Positions 54,371 to 63,778 of a DNA stretch of 64,000 bases are shown here, piece by piece (position 1 is the stretch's first letter; each line of letters begins with the position of its first letter). Where the stretch lies: the NCBI GenBank assembly GCA_016791115.1, contig JAEUNL010000069.1, positions 1-64,000 of the forward strand. Reading direction: 5' to 3'. The position numbers and the translations under genes were made by a program. This stretch comes from Rhodocyclaceae bacterium. GTDB lineage: Bacteria > Pseudomonadota > Gammaproteobacteria > Burkholderiales > Rhodocyclaceae. The notes beneath the pieces were generated by a model. It had not been told where the DNA came from and did not search any database. It saw nothing but the letters and a program-made list of their open reading frames with translations.

Positions 54371-54386
54371 GCCGGTGGCCCGCCCG

Positions 54387-55316
54387 ATGTCCGTTTCCTC
54401 TCCCGCACGTGTCAGGCTGGTCGACGTTGGTCCGCGCGACGGCCTGCAGAACGAGCCGGGCAGCATCGACATTGCAACCAAGGTTGCGCTGATCGAACGC
54501 CTCGGCGATGCCGGCCTTTCCGCCATCGAGGCGGCCTCGTTCGTGTCGCCCAGATGGGTGCCGCAAATGGCCGGCAGCGGCGAGGTGATGCGCGCGCTCC
54601 GTCGCCGGCCGGGCGTCAGCTATGGCGCGCTCACGCCCAACATGCAGGGCTTCGAAGCCGCACGGGCGGCTGGCGTCGACGAGGTCGCGGTGTTTGCCGC
54701 GGCGACCGAGACGTTCTCGCGCAAGAACATCAACTGCTCGATTGCCGAAAGCCTCGAGCGTTTCCGCCCGGTGGTCGAAGCGGCGCGCGAGCACGGGCTG
54801 CGCTGTCGCGGCTACATCTCGTGCGTGCTCGGCTGTCCCTACGAAGGCGCGGTCGATCCGCGAGCCGTCGCCGCGCTTGCCGCGACGCTGTATGAAATGG
54901 GCTGCTACGAGATATGCCTTGGGGATACGGTCGGCGTCGGCACGCCGGCCGCCACCCTGCGCGTGTTCGAGGCTTGTGCGCAGAAGGTGCCAGTCGACCG
55001 CCTCGCCGGACATTTCCATGACACCTGGGGTATGGCGATTGCCAACATCCATGCGGCACTCGGGTTCGGTATCGCAACATTCGACGCCTCCGTGGCCGGG
55101 CTCGGTGGTTGTCCGTATTCGCCCGGCGCCTCGGGCAACGTCGCCACGGAGGATGTCGTCTATCTGCTCGACGGACTCGGCGTCGAAACCGGCGTCGACC
55201 TCGATGCCCTGGTCGATTGCGCGGCCTGGATCAGCGGCGTGCTCGGCCGCGCGCCACAATCCAGGGTCGCGCGTGCCAGGCTCGCGCAGCGCTCGCGCGA
55301 GGAACAAAGGACATGA
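54387..55316 (+). CDS. mvaB: hydroxymethylglutaryl-CoA lyase
   Basis: The 309-residue TIM-barrel enzyme splits HMG-CoA into acetyl-CoA and acetoacetate. It has VDVGPRDGLQNEPG, the metal ligand region GHFHDTWGMA, and the catalytic-cysteine loop GLGGCPYSPGASGN. It ends leucine degradation. ATG at 54387 is chosen over GTG at 54375. The stop codon overlaps the next start. Confidence 0.93.
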   Translation: MSVSSPARVRLVDVGPRDGLQNEPGSIDIATKVALIERLGDAGLSAIEAASFVSPRWVPQMAGSGEVMRALRRRPGVSYGALTPNMQGFEAARAAGVDEVAVFAAATETFSRKNINCSIAESLERFRPVVEAAREHGLRCRGYISCVLGCPYEGAVDPRAVAALAATLYEMGCYEICLGDTVGVGTPAATLRVFEACAQKVPVDRLAGHFHDTWGMAIANIHAALGFGIATFDASVAGLGGCPYSPGASGNVATEDVVYLLDGLGVETGVDLDALVDCAAWISGVLGRAPQSRVARARLAQRSREEQRT

Positions 55317-55732
55317 AACCCGGATTGACCGCCGGGCTTGAACACGAGCTCAAGTTCACCGTCACGCATCGCAAGACGGTCCCTGCGCTCTATCCGGAGT
55401 CGCCGGCCTTCCTCGACATGCCCGACGTGTTCGCCACCGGCTACATGGTCGGCCTGCTCGAATGGTGCTGCCTCGAACTCGTCAAGCCCTACCTCGACTG
55501 GCCACGCGAGCAGACCGTCGGCACGCATGTCGACTTCTCGCACACCGCGGCGACGCCGCCGGGTTTCACCGTCACGGTGCGGGCACGGCTGGAGGAAGTC
55601 GACGGGCGTCGGCTGGTGTTCAGCGTCAGTGCGCACGACGGCGTCGACACCATCTCCACCGGGCGGCACGAGCGTTTCGTCATCGACAAGGCGAAGTTCG
55701 ACGCGCGACTGGCGCAGAAGGCGGCACCATGA
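55313..55732 (+). CDS. thioesterase, FlK-like
   Basis: The 139-residue hot-dog protein has LDMPDVFATGYMVGLLEWCCLE and GTHVDFSHTAATPPGFTVTV, as in fluoroacetyl-CoA thioesterase FlK and similar proteins. It probably clears an acyl-CoA related to the neighbouring leucine pathway. Starts and ends overlap both neighbours by four bases. Confidence 0.85.
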   Translation: MKPGLTAGLEHELKFTVTHRKTVPALYPESPAFLDMPDVFATGYMVGLLEWCCLELVKPYLDWPREQTVGTHVDFSHTAATPPGFTVTVRARLEEVDGRRLVFSVSAHDGVDTISTGRHERFVIDKAKFDARLAQKAAP

Positions 55733-55941
55733 ACCCATTGCCGCAGAAGGCAGTGGCGTCGCCCTGCATCGGCGTGTGCCGCATGAGCGCCGCCAGCGGC
55801 CTGTGCGAAGGGTGCCAGCGCACCCTCGACGAGATTGCCGCATGGGGGCAATCGAGCGACGTACAGAAGCTCGCCATCCTGGCGCGCGTCGCCGAGCGCC
55901 GCGCTGGCGCGGCTGCAACTGCGTGCGGTAGCCGCGACTGA
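55729..55941 (+). CDS. DUF1289 family protein
   Basis: The 70-residue protein shows the DUF1289 pattern SPCIGVCRMSAASGLCEGCQRTL with four conserved cysteines and then a W residue. The family is thought to bind a metal or Fe-S cluster; function unknown. It overlaps the previous gene by four bases. Confidence 0.85.
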   Translation: MNPLPQKAVASPCIGVCRMSAASGLCEGCQRTLDEIAAWGQSSDVQKLAILARVAERRAGAAATACGSRD

Positions 55942-55942
55942 C

Positions 55943-56245
55943 GTGGATTTCGCCGCCGCGCTCCCCGAGCCGTTGCGCGCGCTGCTGTCGTTCGCCGCGG
56001 TGCTGCTGATCATCGTCCCGCTGTGCATCGCGTTCGGCGGGTTGCTCGGTGCGCTGCTTGCGCGCCACCGGCGTTACGAACGCGCCGTCGCCTTCGGCGG
56101 CACGCTGGCAGCCACCGCGATCGCGCCCTTCGTGCTGCTCGGGGCGACACACCTGCCTGCGGCGTTCGTGCCGCTGCTGCTGGCAGGACTCGGCCTGCCC
56201 GGGCTTGCGTACTGGTGGCTCGACCGCTGGGCTTCGCGACGTTGA
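55943..56245 (+). CDS. small membrane protein, unknown
   Basis: The 100-residue protein starts at the GTG at 55943, one base after the DUF1289 stop codon, and has two to three hydrophobic helices (LLSFAAVLLIIVPLCIAFGG, then AATAIAPFVLLGA). I recognise no family. It ends the run begun at 51597. Confidence 0.6.
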   Translation: MDFAAALPEPLRALLSFAAVLLIIVPLCIAFGGLLGALLARHRRYERAVAFGGTLAATAIAPFVLLGATHLPAAFVPLLLAGLGLPGLAYWWLDRWASRR

Positions 56246-56544
56246 ACTGCCTGCCACCCCGGATGCGCGTGGCGATCTCAGGGTGATCTCGACTGTCTGC
56301 GGCGGGTGCCGTTGCCTTGCGCGGTAAGCAGGTACTCGTCGCCGCGCGCGCTGCGTGCGGGCCGAAACGACGGCAGGCGGAAGGAAGGACAGGGGATCAA
56401 GCGGAGCGCGACCGCCGCAGCAGGTGGAGCACGGGAGGAGGAGTGGCCCGGCGGTGCGCCCGCAAGCGAACCGTAACCCGGTTCGCGCCGCGCGTGTCCG
56501 CGATTTGGTAAGCAAATGTAAGCCTTGTCGATACAATAGCCGGC
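56246..56544. other. intergenic region before rapZ
   Basis: These 299 bases hold no convincing gene. TACAAT at 56532-56537 ends seven bases before the rapZ ATG. CGAACCGTAACCCGGTTCG (56467-56485) is a hairpin. A candidate for a small RNA cannot be excluded but nothing recognisable, such as GlmY/GlmZ, is seen. Confidence 0.45.
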
Positions 56545-57384
56545 ATGCAGCTCGTATTGATCAGTGGATTGTCAGGTTCCGGCAAGTCGATCGCACTCAA
56601 CGTGCTCGAGGATGCCGGCTACTACTGCGTCGACAACCTCCCGGCCACCCTGCTGCCGCGCTTGATGCGCCAGTTGCGCAACGAGGGCTACGAGAAGGTC
56701 GCGGTCGCCGTCGACGTGCGCTCGGGCATGTCGATCGCGGCCCTGCCGCAGCAGGTCACCGACCTGTCCCTGCTCGACATCGACGTACGCTTCATTTTCC
56801 TCGACGCGCGCGACGAAACCCTGATTGCGCGATTCTCCGAAACGCGGCGGCGCCATCCGCTTGCCGACGAGCGTGCCACCCTCGCAGAGGCCATCGCCAA
56901 GGAGCGTGAAGCGCTCGAGCGCGTCGCCGAACTCGGCCACCGCGTCGATACCAGCGACCTGCAGGCCAACGCCCTGCGCGCCTGGGTAAAAGACTTCATC
57001 CGTCTCGACGCTGCCGAGGGACTCACGCTGCTATTTGAATCCTTCGGCTTCAAGCATGGCATTCCGCTCGATGCCGATCTGGTGTTCGACGTGCGCTGCC
57101 TGCCCAACCCGCACTACGATCCGCAACTGCGCCCCCATACCGGCAAGGACGCGCCGGTGATCGAATTCCTCGAGCGTCAACCCGACGTGGCGCGCATGGC
57201 CGAAGACGTGCGCAAGTTCGTCGACGACTGGCTGCCTTGCTTCATTCGCGACAACCGCAGCTACCTCACGGTGGCGATCGGCTGCACCGGTGGCCAGCAC
57301 CGCTCGGTCTATCTCGCGGAATGGCTCGCCCGGCAATTCGAGGGCAAGGTGCGTGTCCTGGTGCGGCATCGCTCGCTGCGCTGA
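56545..57384 (+). CDS. rapZ: RNase adapter RapZ
   Basis: The 279-residue protein has Walker [11 protein letters not shown], a second nucleotide region (VDVRSG), and the C-terminal [17 protein letters not shown]. In enterobacteria it guides RNase E to GlmZ and senses glucosamine-6-phosphate; in betaproteobacteria its target is not settled. It usually follows hprK, but here stands alone after a 299-base gap. Confidence 0.94.
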   Translation: MQLVLISGLSGSGKSIALNVLEDAGYYCVDNLPATLLPRLMRQLRNEGYEKVAVAVDVRSGMSIAALPQQVTDLSLLDIDVRFIFLDARDETLIARFSETRRRHPLADERATLAEAIAKEREALERVAELGHRVDTSDLQANALRAWVKDFIRLDAAEGLTLLFESFGFKHGIPLDADLVFDVRCLPNPHYDPQLRPHTGKDAPVIEFLERQPDVARMAEDVRKFVDDWLPCFIRDNRSYLTVAIGCTGGQHRSVYLAEWLARQFEGKVRVLVRHRSLR

Positions 57385-57421
57385 GCCGCCGCGCGCCGCC
57401 CGGAGCGATCGGTTCGTCATC

Positions 57422-57805
57422 ATGGCCTTCGCAGAATGGCGCCATTTGATGCGGCCTGGCGACTGGCTGGCGCTGCTGCTCGCCGCGCTGTTCGCCGCCG
57501 CACTGTTTCCGCTCGCGTGGCGTGGCGGTGCCGCCGAGAAGGCAGTGGTGCGGGCCAACGGCGAGATCGTCGCGGAAGTCCGGCTTACCGAATCGCGCAA
57601 TGTCGAAGTCGAAGGCCCGCTCGGCGTGACGCGCATCGAAATCGCACCGGGGCGCGCGCGAGTCGCCGCCGATCCCGGCCCGCGCCAGTATTGCGTGCGC
57701 CAGGGCTGGCTGACCCAGGCCAACAGCATCGCCATCTGCGCGCCCAACCGCGTGAGCCTCGCGCTGGTCGGCCGCAATCGCGCCTATGACTCGCTCAACT
57801 ACTGA
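57422..57805 (+). CDS. NusG domain II protein
   Basis: The 127-residue protein has one N-terminal membrane helix (about residues 14-33) and a NusG-II beta-barrel beginning AVVRANGEIVAEVRL, ending CRQGW-like QYCVRQGWLTQANSIAICAPNRV. It is not NusG. These proteins are often paired with a Gx membrane protein, as here, and with FMN-dependent enzymes. Its stop overlaps the Gx gene by 20 bases. Confidence 0.83.
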   Translation: MAFAEWRHLMRPGDWLALLLAALFAAALFPLAWRGGAAEKAVVRANGEIVAEVRLTESRNVEVEGPLGVTRIEIAPGRARVAADPGPRQYCVRQGWLTQANSIAICAPNRVSLALVGRNRAYDSLNY

Positions 57806-58355
57806 GATCGTGCTCACGCCCGATGCGGACGATCACCGCATCGCGCGCTACAGCGCCGTGGCAATCGCGCTGTCGGTCGCCGAGGCCGCAATACCGCTGC
57901 CGTTGCCCGGCGTGAAACCGGGACTGGGCAACATCGTTACCCTGGTCGTCCTCGTCAACCACGGCTGGCGCGATGCCGCCTGGGTATCGCTGCTGCGCGT
58001 GTTCGGTGCCAGCCTGCTGCTCGGGTCGTTTCTCGCGCCCGGCTTCTTCCTCAGCCTGACCGGAGCCCTCGCCAGCCTTGCCGCGCTGGCGCTCGCATCG
58101 CGCCTGCCGCGGCGCTGGTTCGGCCCGGTCACGCTGTCGCTCGCGGCATCGTTCGCCCACATCGGCGGCCAGCTTGTGCTGGCGCGCCTGTGGCTGGTGC
58201 CGCATGACGGCGTGTTCCTGCTCTCCCCGGTGTTCGCTGCCGCTGCCCTCGTGTTCGGCCTCGCCAACGGGCTTGCGGCGGCCCGCTGGTTGGCCGATGA
58301 TGCAAAAAAGGACGACATCGCCGAGCCGCCGGCGCCCCCAGCCCCGCAATCATGA
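57786..58355 (+). CDS. Gx transporter family membrane protein
   Basis: The 189-residue protein has about five hydrophobic helices and the Gx family pattern AIPLPLPGVKPGLGNIVTLV. It is often called heptaprenyl diphosphate synthase component I, but that name is doubtful; a substrate-binding ECF-like role is suspected. It overlaps the NusG-II gene and ubiX. Confidence 0.82.
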   Translation: MTRSTTEIVLTPDADDHRIARYSAVAIALSVAEAAIPLPLPGVKPGLGNIVTLVVLVNHGWRDAAWVSLLRVFGASLLLGSFLAPGFFLSLTGALASLAALALASRLPRRWFGPVTLSLAASFAHIGGQLVLARLWLVPHDGVFLLSPVFAAAALVFGLANGLAAARWLADDAKKDDIAEPPAPPAPQS

Positions 58356-58966
58356 CCCGACCGAAAACCATTGCCGTCGCGCTCACCGGCGCATCGGGCA
58401 TGCCTTACGGCGTGCGCCTCGTCGAATGCCTGATCGGCGCCGGCGTGCGCGTGCAGTTCCTCTACTCGCAAGTGGCGCAGGTCGTCGCGAAGCAGGAAAT
58501 GGATCTCGCGCTGCCGGCCCGCGCAGCGGAACTGCAGGCTGACTTCACGCAGCGCTTCGGCGCCCAGCCCGGCCAGCTCCAAGTTTATGGGCGCGAAGAG
58601 TGGTTCGCGCCGCTGGCTTCCGGCTCCAGCCCGCCCGATGCCATGGTCATCTGCCCGTGCAGCATGGGCACGCTGGCGTCGATCGCTGCCGGCCTGGCAC
58701 AGAACCTCATCGAACGCGCGGCCGATGTCGTCCTCAAGGAGGGCCGCAAGCTCGTGCTGGTGCCGCGCGAGACCCCGTTCTCGGTGATCCACCTCGAGAA
58801 CATGCTCAGGCTGGCGCGGGCTGGCGCGGTGATCCTGCCGCCCAATCCGGGCTTCTACAACCACCCGCAGTCGGTGCAGGATCTGGTCGATTTCGTCGTC
58901 GCGCGCGTGCTCGACCAGATCGGCGTCGAGCACGCCCTGACGCGGCGCTGGGGAGACGCGCCGTGA
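58352..58966 (+). CDS. ubiX: flavin prenyltransferase UbiX
   Basis: The 204-residue protein makes prenylated FMN for UbiD-type decarboxylases. It has VALTGASGMPYGVRLVECL, the MVICPCSMGTLASIAAGLAQNLIERAADVVLKEGRK region and LVPRETPFSVIHLENM. UbiX starts by overlapping the Gx gene (ATGA) and overlaps the LON-domain gene (GTGA). The UbiD partner is not in the window. Confidence 0.95.
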   Translation: MTRPKTIAVALTGASGMPYGVRLVECLIGAGVRVQFLYSQVAQVVAKQEMDLALPARAAELQADFTQRFGAQPGQLQVYGREEWFAPLASGSSPPDAMVICPCSMGTLASIAAGLAQNLIERAADVVLKEGRKLVLVPRETPFSVIHLENMLRLARAGAVILPPNPGFYNHPQSVQDLVDFVVARVLDQIGVEHALTRRWGDAP

Positions 58967-59556
58967 GCGCGCTCTACGAACTGCCGATCTTTCCGCTCAA
59001 CACCGTGCTGTTTCCCGGCGGCGTGCTGCCGCTCAAGATCTTCGAGCAGCGCTACATGGGCATGGCCTCGGAATGCATGCGCGAAGGCAAGCCCTTCGGC
59101 GTCTGCCTCATCGAGAAGGGCCAGGAGGTCGGCGCGCCGGCGCAGCCGCATGCGGTGGGCGTCGAGGCGCGCATCGTCGAATGGGACATGCAGCAGCTCG
59201 GCGTGCTGCAGGTGACGACGCGCGGCGGCAGCCGCTTTCGCATCGTCGACAGCGCGGTCGATCACGAAGGCCTGCGGCGTGCGCGGGTGGCGCCGATCGC
59301 AGACGAGCGTCCGTGCGTCGTGCCGGCGGCACAGCAGAACCTGCTCGCGCTGCTGCGCGAGATCGTCGCCGAGGTCGGCAACGACCGCATTCCAGAGCCG
59401 CACGACTACGAGAATGCGGTGTGGGCCGGCTACCGCTACTGCGAGGTGCTGCCGATCCCGCTTGCCGCGCGCCAGAAGCTGCTCGAACTCGACGACACCG
59501 TGTCGCGGCTCGAGATCATCCAGCAGTTCCTGCAGCAGCGCGGACTGGCCCAGTAG
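58963..59556 (+). CDS. LON substrate-binding domain protein
   Basis: The 197-residue protein is the N-terminal LON domain alone, with ELPIFPLNTVLFPGGVLPLKIFEQRY at the start and the mostly helical C-terminal part. It lacks ATPase and protease domains. Stand-alone LON proteins are common in proteobacteria; function unknown. The GTG start overlaps ubiX. Confidence 0.88.
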   Translation: MSALYELPIFPLNTVLFPGGVLPLKIFEQRYMGMASECMREGKPFGVCLIEKGQEVGAPAQPHAVGVEARIVEWDMQQLGVLQVTTRGGSRFRIVDSAVDHEGLRRARVAPIADERPCVVPAAQQNLLALLREIVAEVGNDRIPEPHDYENAVWAGYRYCEVLPIPLAARQKLLELDDTVSRLEIIQQFLQQRGLAQ

Positions 59557-59598
59557 GGTTTCGTCACCGGCCGAACCCCGGCGCGACCATTCGATGCC

Positions 59599-60366
59599 AT
59601 GACGAACACCCGTCCCCGTGGCAGCGCCCAGCCCGCTGCGAGCGCACCCCACCCGGTGCTGCCGCGCTATTACGCGCGTGCCGATGCCAAGCGCAGCTTC
59701 CTGAAGCACATCTTCGACGACACCGCGGCCGACTACGACCGCGTCGACCGCCTGCTCGCCTTCGGCACCGGCTCGTGGTATCGGCGCCAGGCGCTGCTGC
59801 GCGCCGGCCTCGCACCCGGCATGAAGGTGCTCGACGTCGCGATCGGCACCGGGCTGGTGTCGCGCCAGATCGTGCGCATCCTCGGCGCGCGCGGCGAGGT
59901 GATCGGCATCGATCCGAGCGCCGGCATGCTGGCCTCGGCAGCACGCGGATTGGGCATCGGGCTGATGCGCGGGCGCGCCGAGGCACTGCCGTTCGCGGAT
60001 GCCAGCTTCGATTTCCTCGCCTTCGGCTTCGCACTGCGCCATGTCGAGGACATGCAGGCCGCATTCGGCGAATTCCGCCGCGTGCTGCGGCCCGGCGGAC
60101 GCCTGCTGGCGCTCGAGATCACGCGCCCGGAAGGGCGCATCGCGCAGCGCCTGTTGCGCGCCTACATGCACGGTGTCGTGCCCCTGCTCTCGCGCCTCGT
60201 TGCGCGCCACCGCGACACGCCGCACCTCTACCGCTACTACTGGGAAACCATCGAGTCCTGCGTCGCGCCCGCCTCCGTGCTGGCTGCGCTCGAGTCCAGC
60301 GGATTTCGCCGCGCCGGCCGCCACGTTGAACTCGGTATCTTCTCCGAGTACTGCGCGACGGCCTGA
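59599..60366 (+). CDS. class I SAM-dependent methyltransferase, UbiE-like
   Basis: The 255-residue protein has SAM motif I VLDVAIGTGLVSRQIV, motif II region RGRAEALPFADASFDFLAFGFALRHV and GGRLLALEITRPEGR. It resembles UbiE/MenG quinone C-methyltransferases but diverges at the ends, so the substrate is unsure. It follows the LON gene by 42 bases. Confidence 0.85.
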   Translation: MTNTRPRGSAQPAASAPHPVLPRYYARADAKRSFLKHIFDDTAADYDRVDRLLAFGTGSWYRRQALLRAGLAPGMKVLDVAIGTGLVSRQIVRILGARGEVIGIDPSAGMLASAARGLGIGLMRGRAEALPFADASFDFLAFGFALRHVEDMQAAFGEFRRVLRPGGRLLALEITRPEGRIAQRLLRAYMHGVVPLLSRLVARHRDTPHLYRYYWETIESCVAPASVLAALESSGFRRAGRHVELGIFSEYCATA

Positions 60367-60478
60367 AAGGCGCACTCGCATTGGCGTTCGAGCCGGGCAT
60401 GCCTGCGGGGCGCGCGGCATGGCGCTCCCGGCCATGCATGGCTCAAGGCCCTTCATCCATACGGGTTGCAGGGCAGTG
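60367..60478. repeat. palindromic-repeat region between convergent genes
   Basis: The gap between the UbiE-like gene and mutY contains GCATGCCTGCGGGGCGCGCGGCATGGCGC, GGCCATGCATGGC and TCCATACGGGTTGCAGG (60456-60472). The last recurs with two changes at 39045-39061. No T-run terminator is present. Confidence 0.6.
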
Positions 60479-61537
60479 CTATGTCGTCGACGAACCTGCC
60501 GCCAGCAGCAGGCGACGCACCGGCGAAGGCAGCGCAGCCCCTTCGAGGTCGCCCTCGGCCAGCCACTGGATGCCCGGCTGCGCTGCGTGCGCATCGAGCG
60601 CGATCACGCGGCATTCGAGCGGCTGCAGGGTGAGGGTGAAGTGCGTGAAGCCGTGCGTCAGCGGCGGCCGTTCGGCGACATGGTCGACACGGCAGCCGTA
60701 GCGCGCGTGCGCGATGGCTTCCACGTCGTCGCCCGCCGCGAGTTCCGGCAAGCACAGCAGTCCGCCCCAGATGCCGCTGGGCGGCCGTTGTTCGAACAGC
60801 ACGCGGTCCGCGTGACGAAGGATCAGGTAGCGCGCGCTGCGCTTCGGCACCGTTTTGCGCGGGCGCGGCGTCGGCAGTTCGGCGATGCGGTCCTGCGCGA
60901 GCGCGACGCAGGCGTCGTTCATCGGACAGCGCGCGCAGCCAGGTTTGCCGCGCGTGCAGACCGTGGCGCCGAGGTCCATCAGCGCCTGCGTATAGGTCTC
61001 GATGCCGCGCGCGGGAAGCAGCGATTCGGCCAGCTCCCACAGCCGGTTCTCGACCTTCTTTTCGCCGGGGAAACCGTCGATGCCGAAGCTGCGCGCCAGC
61101 ACGCGCTTGACGTTGCCGTCGAGGATTGCGCCGCGCGCGCCAAAGGCGAAAGCCGCGATCGCCGCCGCCGTCGAGCGGCCGATGCCGGGCAGTTCGGCAA
61201 TCGCAATGGCATCGCGCGGGAATTCACCGCCATGCCGCCCGACCACTGCGCGTGCACAGGCGTGCAGGTTGCGTGCACGGGCGTAGTAGCCGAGACCGCT
61301 CCACAGCGCCATCACGTCCTCGACCGGCGCGGCGGCGAGCGCGCGGATGTCGGGAAAACGGTCGAGGAAGCGCGCGTAGTACGGCATGACCGTCGTCACC
61401 TGGGTCTGCTGCAGCATGATTTCCGACAGCCAGATGCGATACGCATCGCGCGTGTTCTGCCACGGCAGGTCGTGGCGGCCGTGGCGCGCGTGCCAGGCAA
61501 TCAGCCGCCCGGCGAAGTCAGGGGCGAGATCGGCCAA
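60479..61537 (-). CDS. mutY: adenine DNA glycosylase
   Basis: The 352-residue enzyme removes adenine opposite 8-oxoguanine. It has LSEIMLQQTQVTTV, helix-hairpin-helix ELPGIGRSTAAAIAAFAFG, the iron-sulfur loop CTRGKPGCARCPMNDAC (C-x6-C-x2-C-x5-C) and a C-terminal NUDIX-like domain. TTG at 61537 starts four bases after the purT stop; an ATG at 61615 would overlap purT. Confidence 0.93.
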   Translation of the reverse strand: MADLAPDFAGRLIAWHARHGRHDLPWQNTRDAYRIWLSEIMLQQTQVTTVMPYYARFLDRFPDIRALAAAPVEDVMALWSGLGYYARARNLHACARAVVGRHGGEFPRDAIAIAELPGIGRSTAAAIAAFAFGARGAILDGNVKRVLARSFGIDGFPGEKKVENRLWELAESLLPARGIETYTQALMDLGATVCTRGKPGCARCPMNDACVALAQDRIAELPTPRPRKTVPKRSARYLILRHADRVLFEQRPPSGIWGGLLCLPELAAGDDVEAIAHARYGCRVDHVAERPPLTHGFTHFTLTLQPLECRVIALDAHAAQPGIQWLAEGDLEGAALPSPVRRLLLAAGSSTT

Positions 61538-61541
61538 TCGT

Positions 61542-62738
61542 TCAGGGCTTGACGGGTTTGACGCGGCTCGCGGCGAGCTTGGCGCGGCGGCGCGCCTCGT
61601 CGGTGTCGGCGCCATTGGCCACCGCCACGCCCATGCGCCGCTTGACGAAGGATTCCGGCTTGCCGAAAAGGCGGATGTCGCTCGTCGGCACCGCCAGCGC
61701 GTCGGCCACGCCGTCGAAGGCGATGCCCTTCTCTTCCATGCCGCCGTAGATCACCGCCGAGGCGCCCGGCGCACGTGGCGACACGTCGACCGGCAGCCCG
61801 AGGATGGCGCGCGCATGCAGTTCGAATTCCGACAGGCGCTGCGAGGCGAGCGTGACCAGCCCGGTGTCGTGCGGGCGCGGCGAGACTTCCGAGAACCACA
61901 CGTCGTCGCCCTTGATGAACAGTTCGACGCCGAAGATGCCGCGTCCGCCGAGGTTGCCGGTGACCTTGCGCGCGATCTCGCGCGAGCGTTCCAGCGCCAG
62001 CGGGCTCATCGCCTGCGGCTGCCAGGATTCGACGTAGTCGCCATTCACCTGCAGATGGCCGATCGGGTCGCAGAAATAGGTCTGGACCTCGCCGCTCTCG
62101 TCGCGCGCACGCACGGTAAGCAGCGTGATCTCGTAGTCGAAGTCGATGAAGCCCTCGACGATGACGCGGCCCTGATTGACGCGCCCGCCGGCCGCCGCGT
62201 AGTCCCAGGCCTTGTCGATGTCTTCCGGGGTCCTGATGGTCGACTGCCCTTTGCCCGACGACGACATCACCGGCTTGACGATGCACGGGCAGCCGATCTT
62301 CGCCACGGCAGCGCGCAGTTCATCGAGCGAATCGGCGAACTTGTAGGGCGAGGTCGGCAGGCCGAGTTCCTCGGCGGCCAGACGCCGGATGCCCTCGCGG
62401 TTCATCGTCAGTTTCGCGGCGCGCGCGGTCGGGATCACCTCGGCCAGGCCTTCGCGCTCGATCTCCACCAGCATGTCGGTCGCGATCGCCTCGATCTCGG
62501 GCACGATCAGGTGCGGCCGTTCGGCTTCGACCAGCTTGCGCAGGGCCGCACCGTCGGTCATCGAGACCACGTGCGCGCGATGCGCCACCTGGTGGCCGGG
62601 CGCGTCCGCGTAGCGGTCCACGGCGATCACCTCGACACCCAGTCGCTGCAAGGCGATAATTACCTCCTTGCCGAGTTCGCCGCTGCCCAGCAGCATGACG
62701 CGGGTGGCAGACGGGGACAGGGGTGTGCCGATTCTCAT
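61542..62738 (-). CDS. purT: phosphoribosylglycinamide formyltransferase 2
   Basis: The 398-residue ATP-grasp enzyme formylates GAR with formate and ATP. It has [32 protein letters not shown] and [14 protein letters not shown]. It is an alternative to folate-dependent PurN. mutY follows on the same strand. A TATAAT (minus strand, 62790-62795) is a likely -10. Confidence 0.96.
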   Translation of the reverse strand: MRIGTPLSPSATRVMLLGSGELGKEVIIALQRLGVEVIAVDRYADAPGHQVAHRAHVVSMTDGAALRKLVEAERPHLIVPEIEAIATDMLVEIEREGLAEVIPTARAAKLTMNREGIRRLAAEELGLPTSPYKFADSLDELRAAVAKIGCPCIVKPVMSSSGKGQSTIRTPEDIDKAWDYAAAGGRVNQGRVIVEGFIDFDYEITLLTVRARDESGEVQTYFCDPIGHLQVNGDYVESWQPQAMSPLALERSREIARKVTGNLGGRGIFGVELFIKGDDVWFSEVSPRPHDTGLVTLASQRLSEFELHARAILGLPVDVSPRAPGASAVIYGGMEEKGIAFDGVADALAVPTSDIRLFGKPESFVKRRMGVAVANGADTDEARRRAKLAASRVKPVKP

Positions 62739-62789
62739 GGGGAAAGCTCCGAAGGATCGCGAAACGCGCAGGGCGCTGGAAAGCCCGAA

Positions 62790-62795
62790 ATTATA
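62790..62795 (-). promoter_or_regulatory. candidate -10 box of purT
   Basis: TATAAT on the minus strand lies about 52 bases before the purT start codon. The -35 is weak. No PurR operator was recognised. Confidence 0.5.
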
Positions 62796-62868
62796 AACCG
62801 CGCCTCCGTCCAGACCGTCCGCGTGCCGGCCGCGCGGCGCCGACAGCCGGCCTCACCGAACCTCTTTC

Positions 62869-63375
62869 ATGATCCCACCCCTCGAACCCGCGCGCGGTGC
62901 CACGTTCGATACCCGCGAATACCGCCACGCGCTCGGCCGCTTCGCCACCGGCATCACCATCGTCACGGCGCGCGATGCCGCCGGCAGGCCGATCGGCCTC
63001 ACGGTCAACTCGTTCAACTCGGTGTCGCTCGATCCGCCGCTGATCGTCTGGAGCCTGGCGCAACATTCGCCGACGCGCGCCACCTTCGAGCAGTGCTCGC
63101 ACTTCGCGGTGAACGTGCTGGCGCACGACCAGGAATGGCTGTCGCGCCAGTTCGCGGCAAAGATCGCAGACCGGTTCGCGGGCGTGGATTGCGTCGACGG
63201 CGCGGGTGGCGCGCCGCTGATCCAGGGCTGCTGCGCGTGGTTCGAATGCCACAACCAGGCGCAGTACCCGGGTGGCGACCATGTGGTGTTCCTCGGCCGC
63301 GTCGAACGCTACGCGCGCCGCGACGCGCCGCCGCTGGTCTACCACGGCGGCCGCTACCATCACCTGATGGATTGA
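62869..63375 (+). CDS. flavin reductase family protein (FMN-binding)
   Basis: The 168-residue protein has the flavin reductase-like FMN-binding pattern: RHALGRFATGITIVTARDA, GLTVNSFNSVSLDPPLIVWSLA and the late FLGRVERYARR, HGGRYHHL. It supplies reduced flavin to a monooxygenase, or acts on another substrate. It is divergent from purT, and converges on the TerB-like gene with one base between stop codons. Confidence 0.88.
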   Translation: MIPPLEPARGATFDTREYRHALGRFATGITIVTARDAAGRPIGLTVNSFNSVSLDPPLIVWSLAQHSPTRATFEQCSHFAVNVLAHDQEWLSRQFAAKIADRFAGVDCVDGAGGAPLIQGCCAWFECHNQAQYPGGDHVVFLGRVERYARRDAPPLVYHGGRYHHLMD

Positions 63376-63376
63376 A

Positions 63377-63778
63377 TCAGCCGCCCGAAACCTGGTCCAG
63401 CGTGAGTTGCCAGGTCTCCATGAGATGGCGCAGCAGCGCCTGCTCGGGCCGCGAGATCTCGCCATCCGCCTTCGACAGCACGACGATCGCGCGACACGCG
63501 AGCAGCCGCTTTGCGGGATCGTCCACCAGCGCCAGCATCGGCGCGAGGCGCGCCGGCTCCATCAGGCGCACGCGCCCGGCCTCGCCCTGCTCGAGCAGTT
63601 CGCGGCAATGGTCGATGATGAGCTGGATGAACGCATCGCGGCTCAGCCCCGCAATCGCGGGAATGCCGTGGCGATCCAGCGCATCCAGCTCGGCATTGGC
63701 GAGCCGGCCATCCGCCAGCACGGCCAGCGCGATGATGCGGCCGATGGCTTCCGCGCTGTTCTTCTCGATCTGCTTCAT
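63377..63778 (-). CDS. TerB-like protein (COG4103)
   Basis: The 133-residue helical protein has ALAVLADGRLANAELDAL and VVLSKADGEISRPEQALLRHL, the TerB-type acidic metal-binding repeats. TerB family members are associated with tellurite resistance and membrane stress but have no set function. It converges on the flavin reductase gene. Confidence 0.8.
   Translation of the reverse strand: MKQIEKNSAEAIGRIIALAVLADGRLANAELDALDRHGIPAIAGLSRDAFIQLIIDHCRELLEQGEAGRVRLMEPARLAPMLALVDDPAKRLLACRAIVVLSKADGEISRPEQALLRHLMETWQLTLDQVSGG

Noticed and set aside
57786-58355. Heptaprenyl diphosphate synthase component I
   Set aside because: The protein is an integral membrane Gx-family protein without prenyl-synthase motifs.
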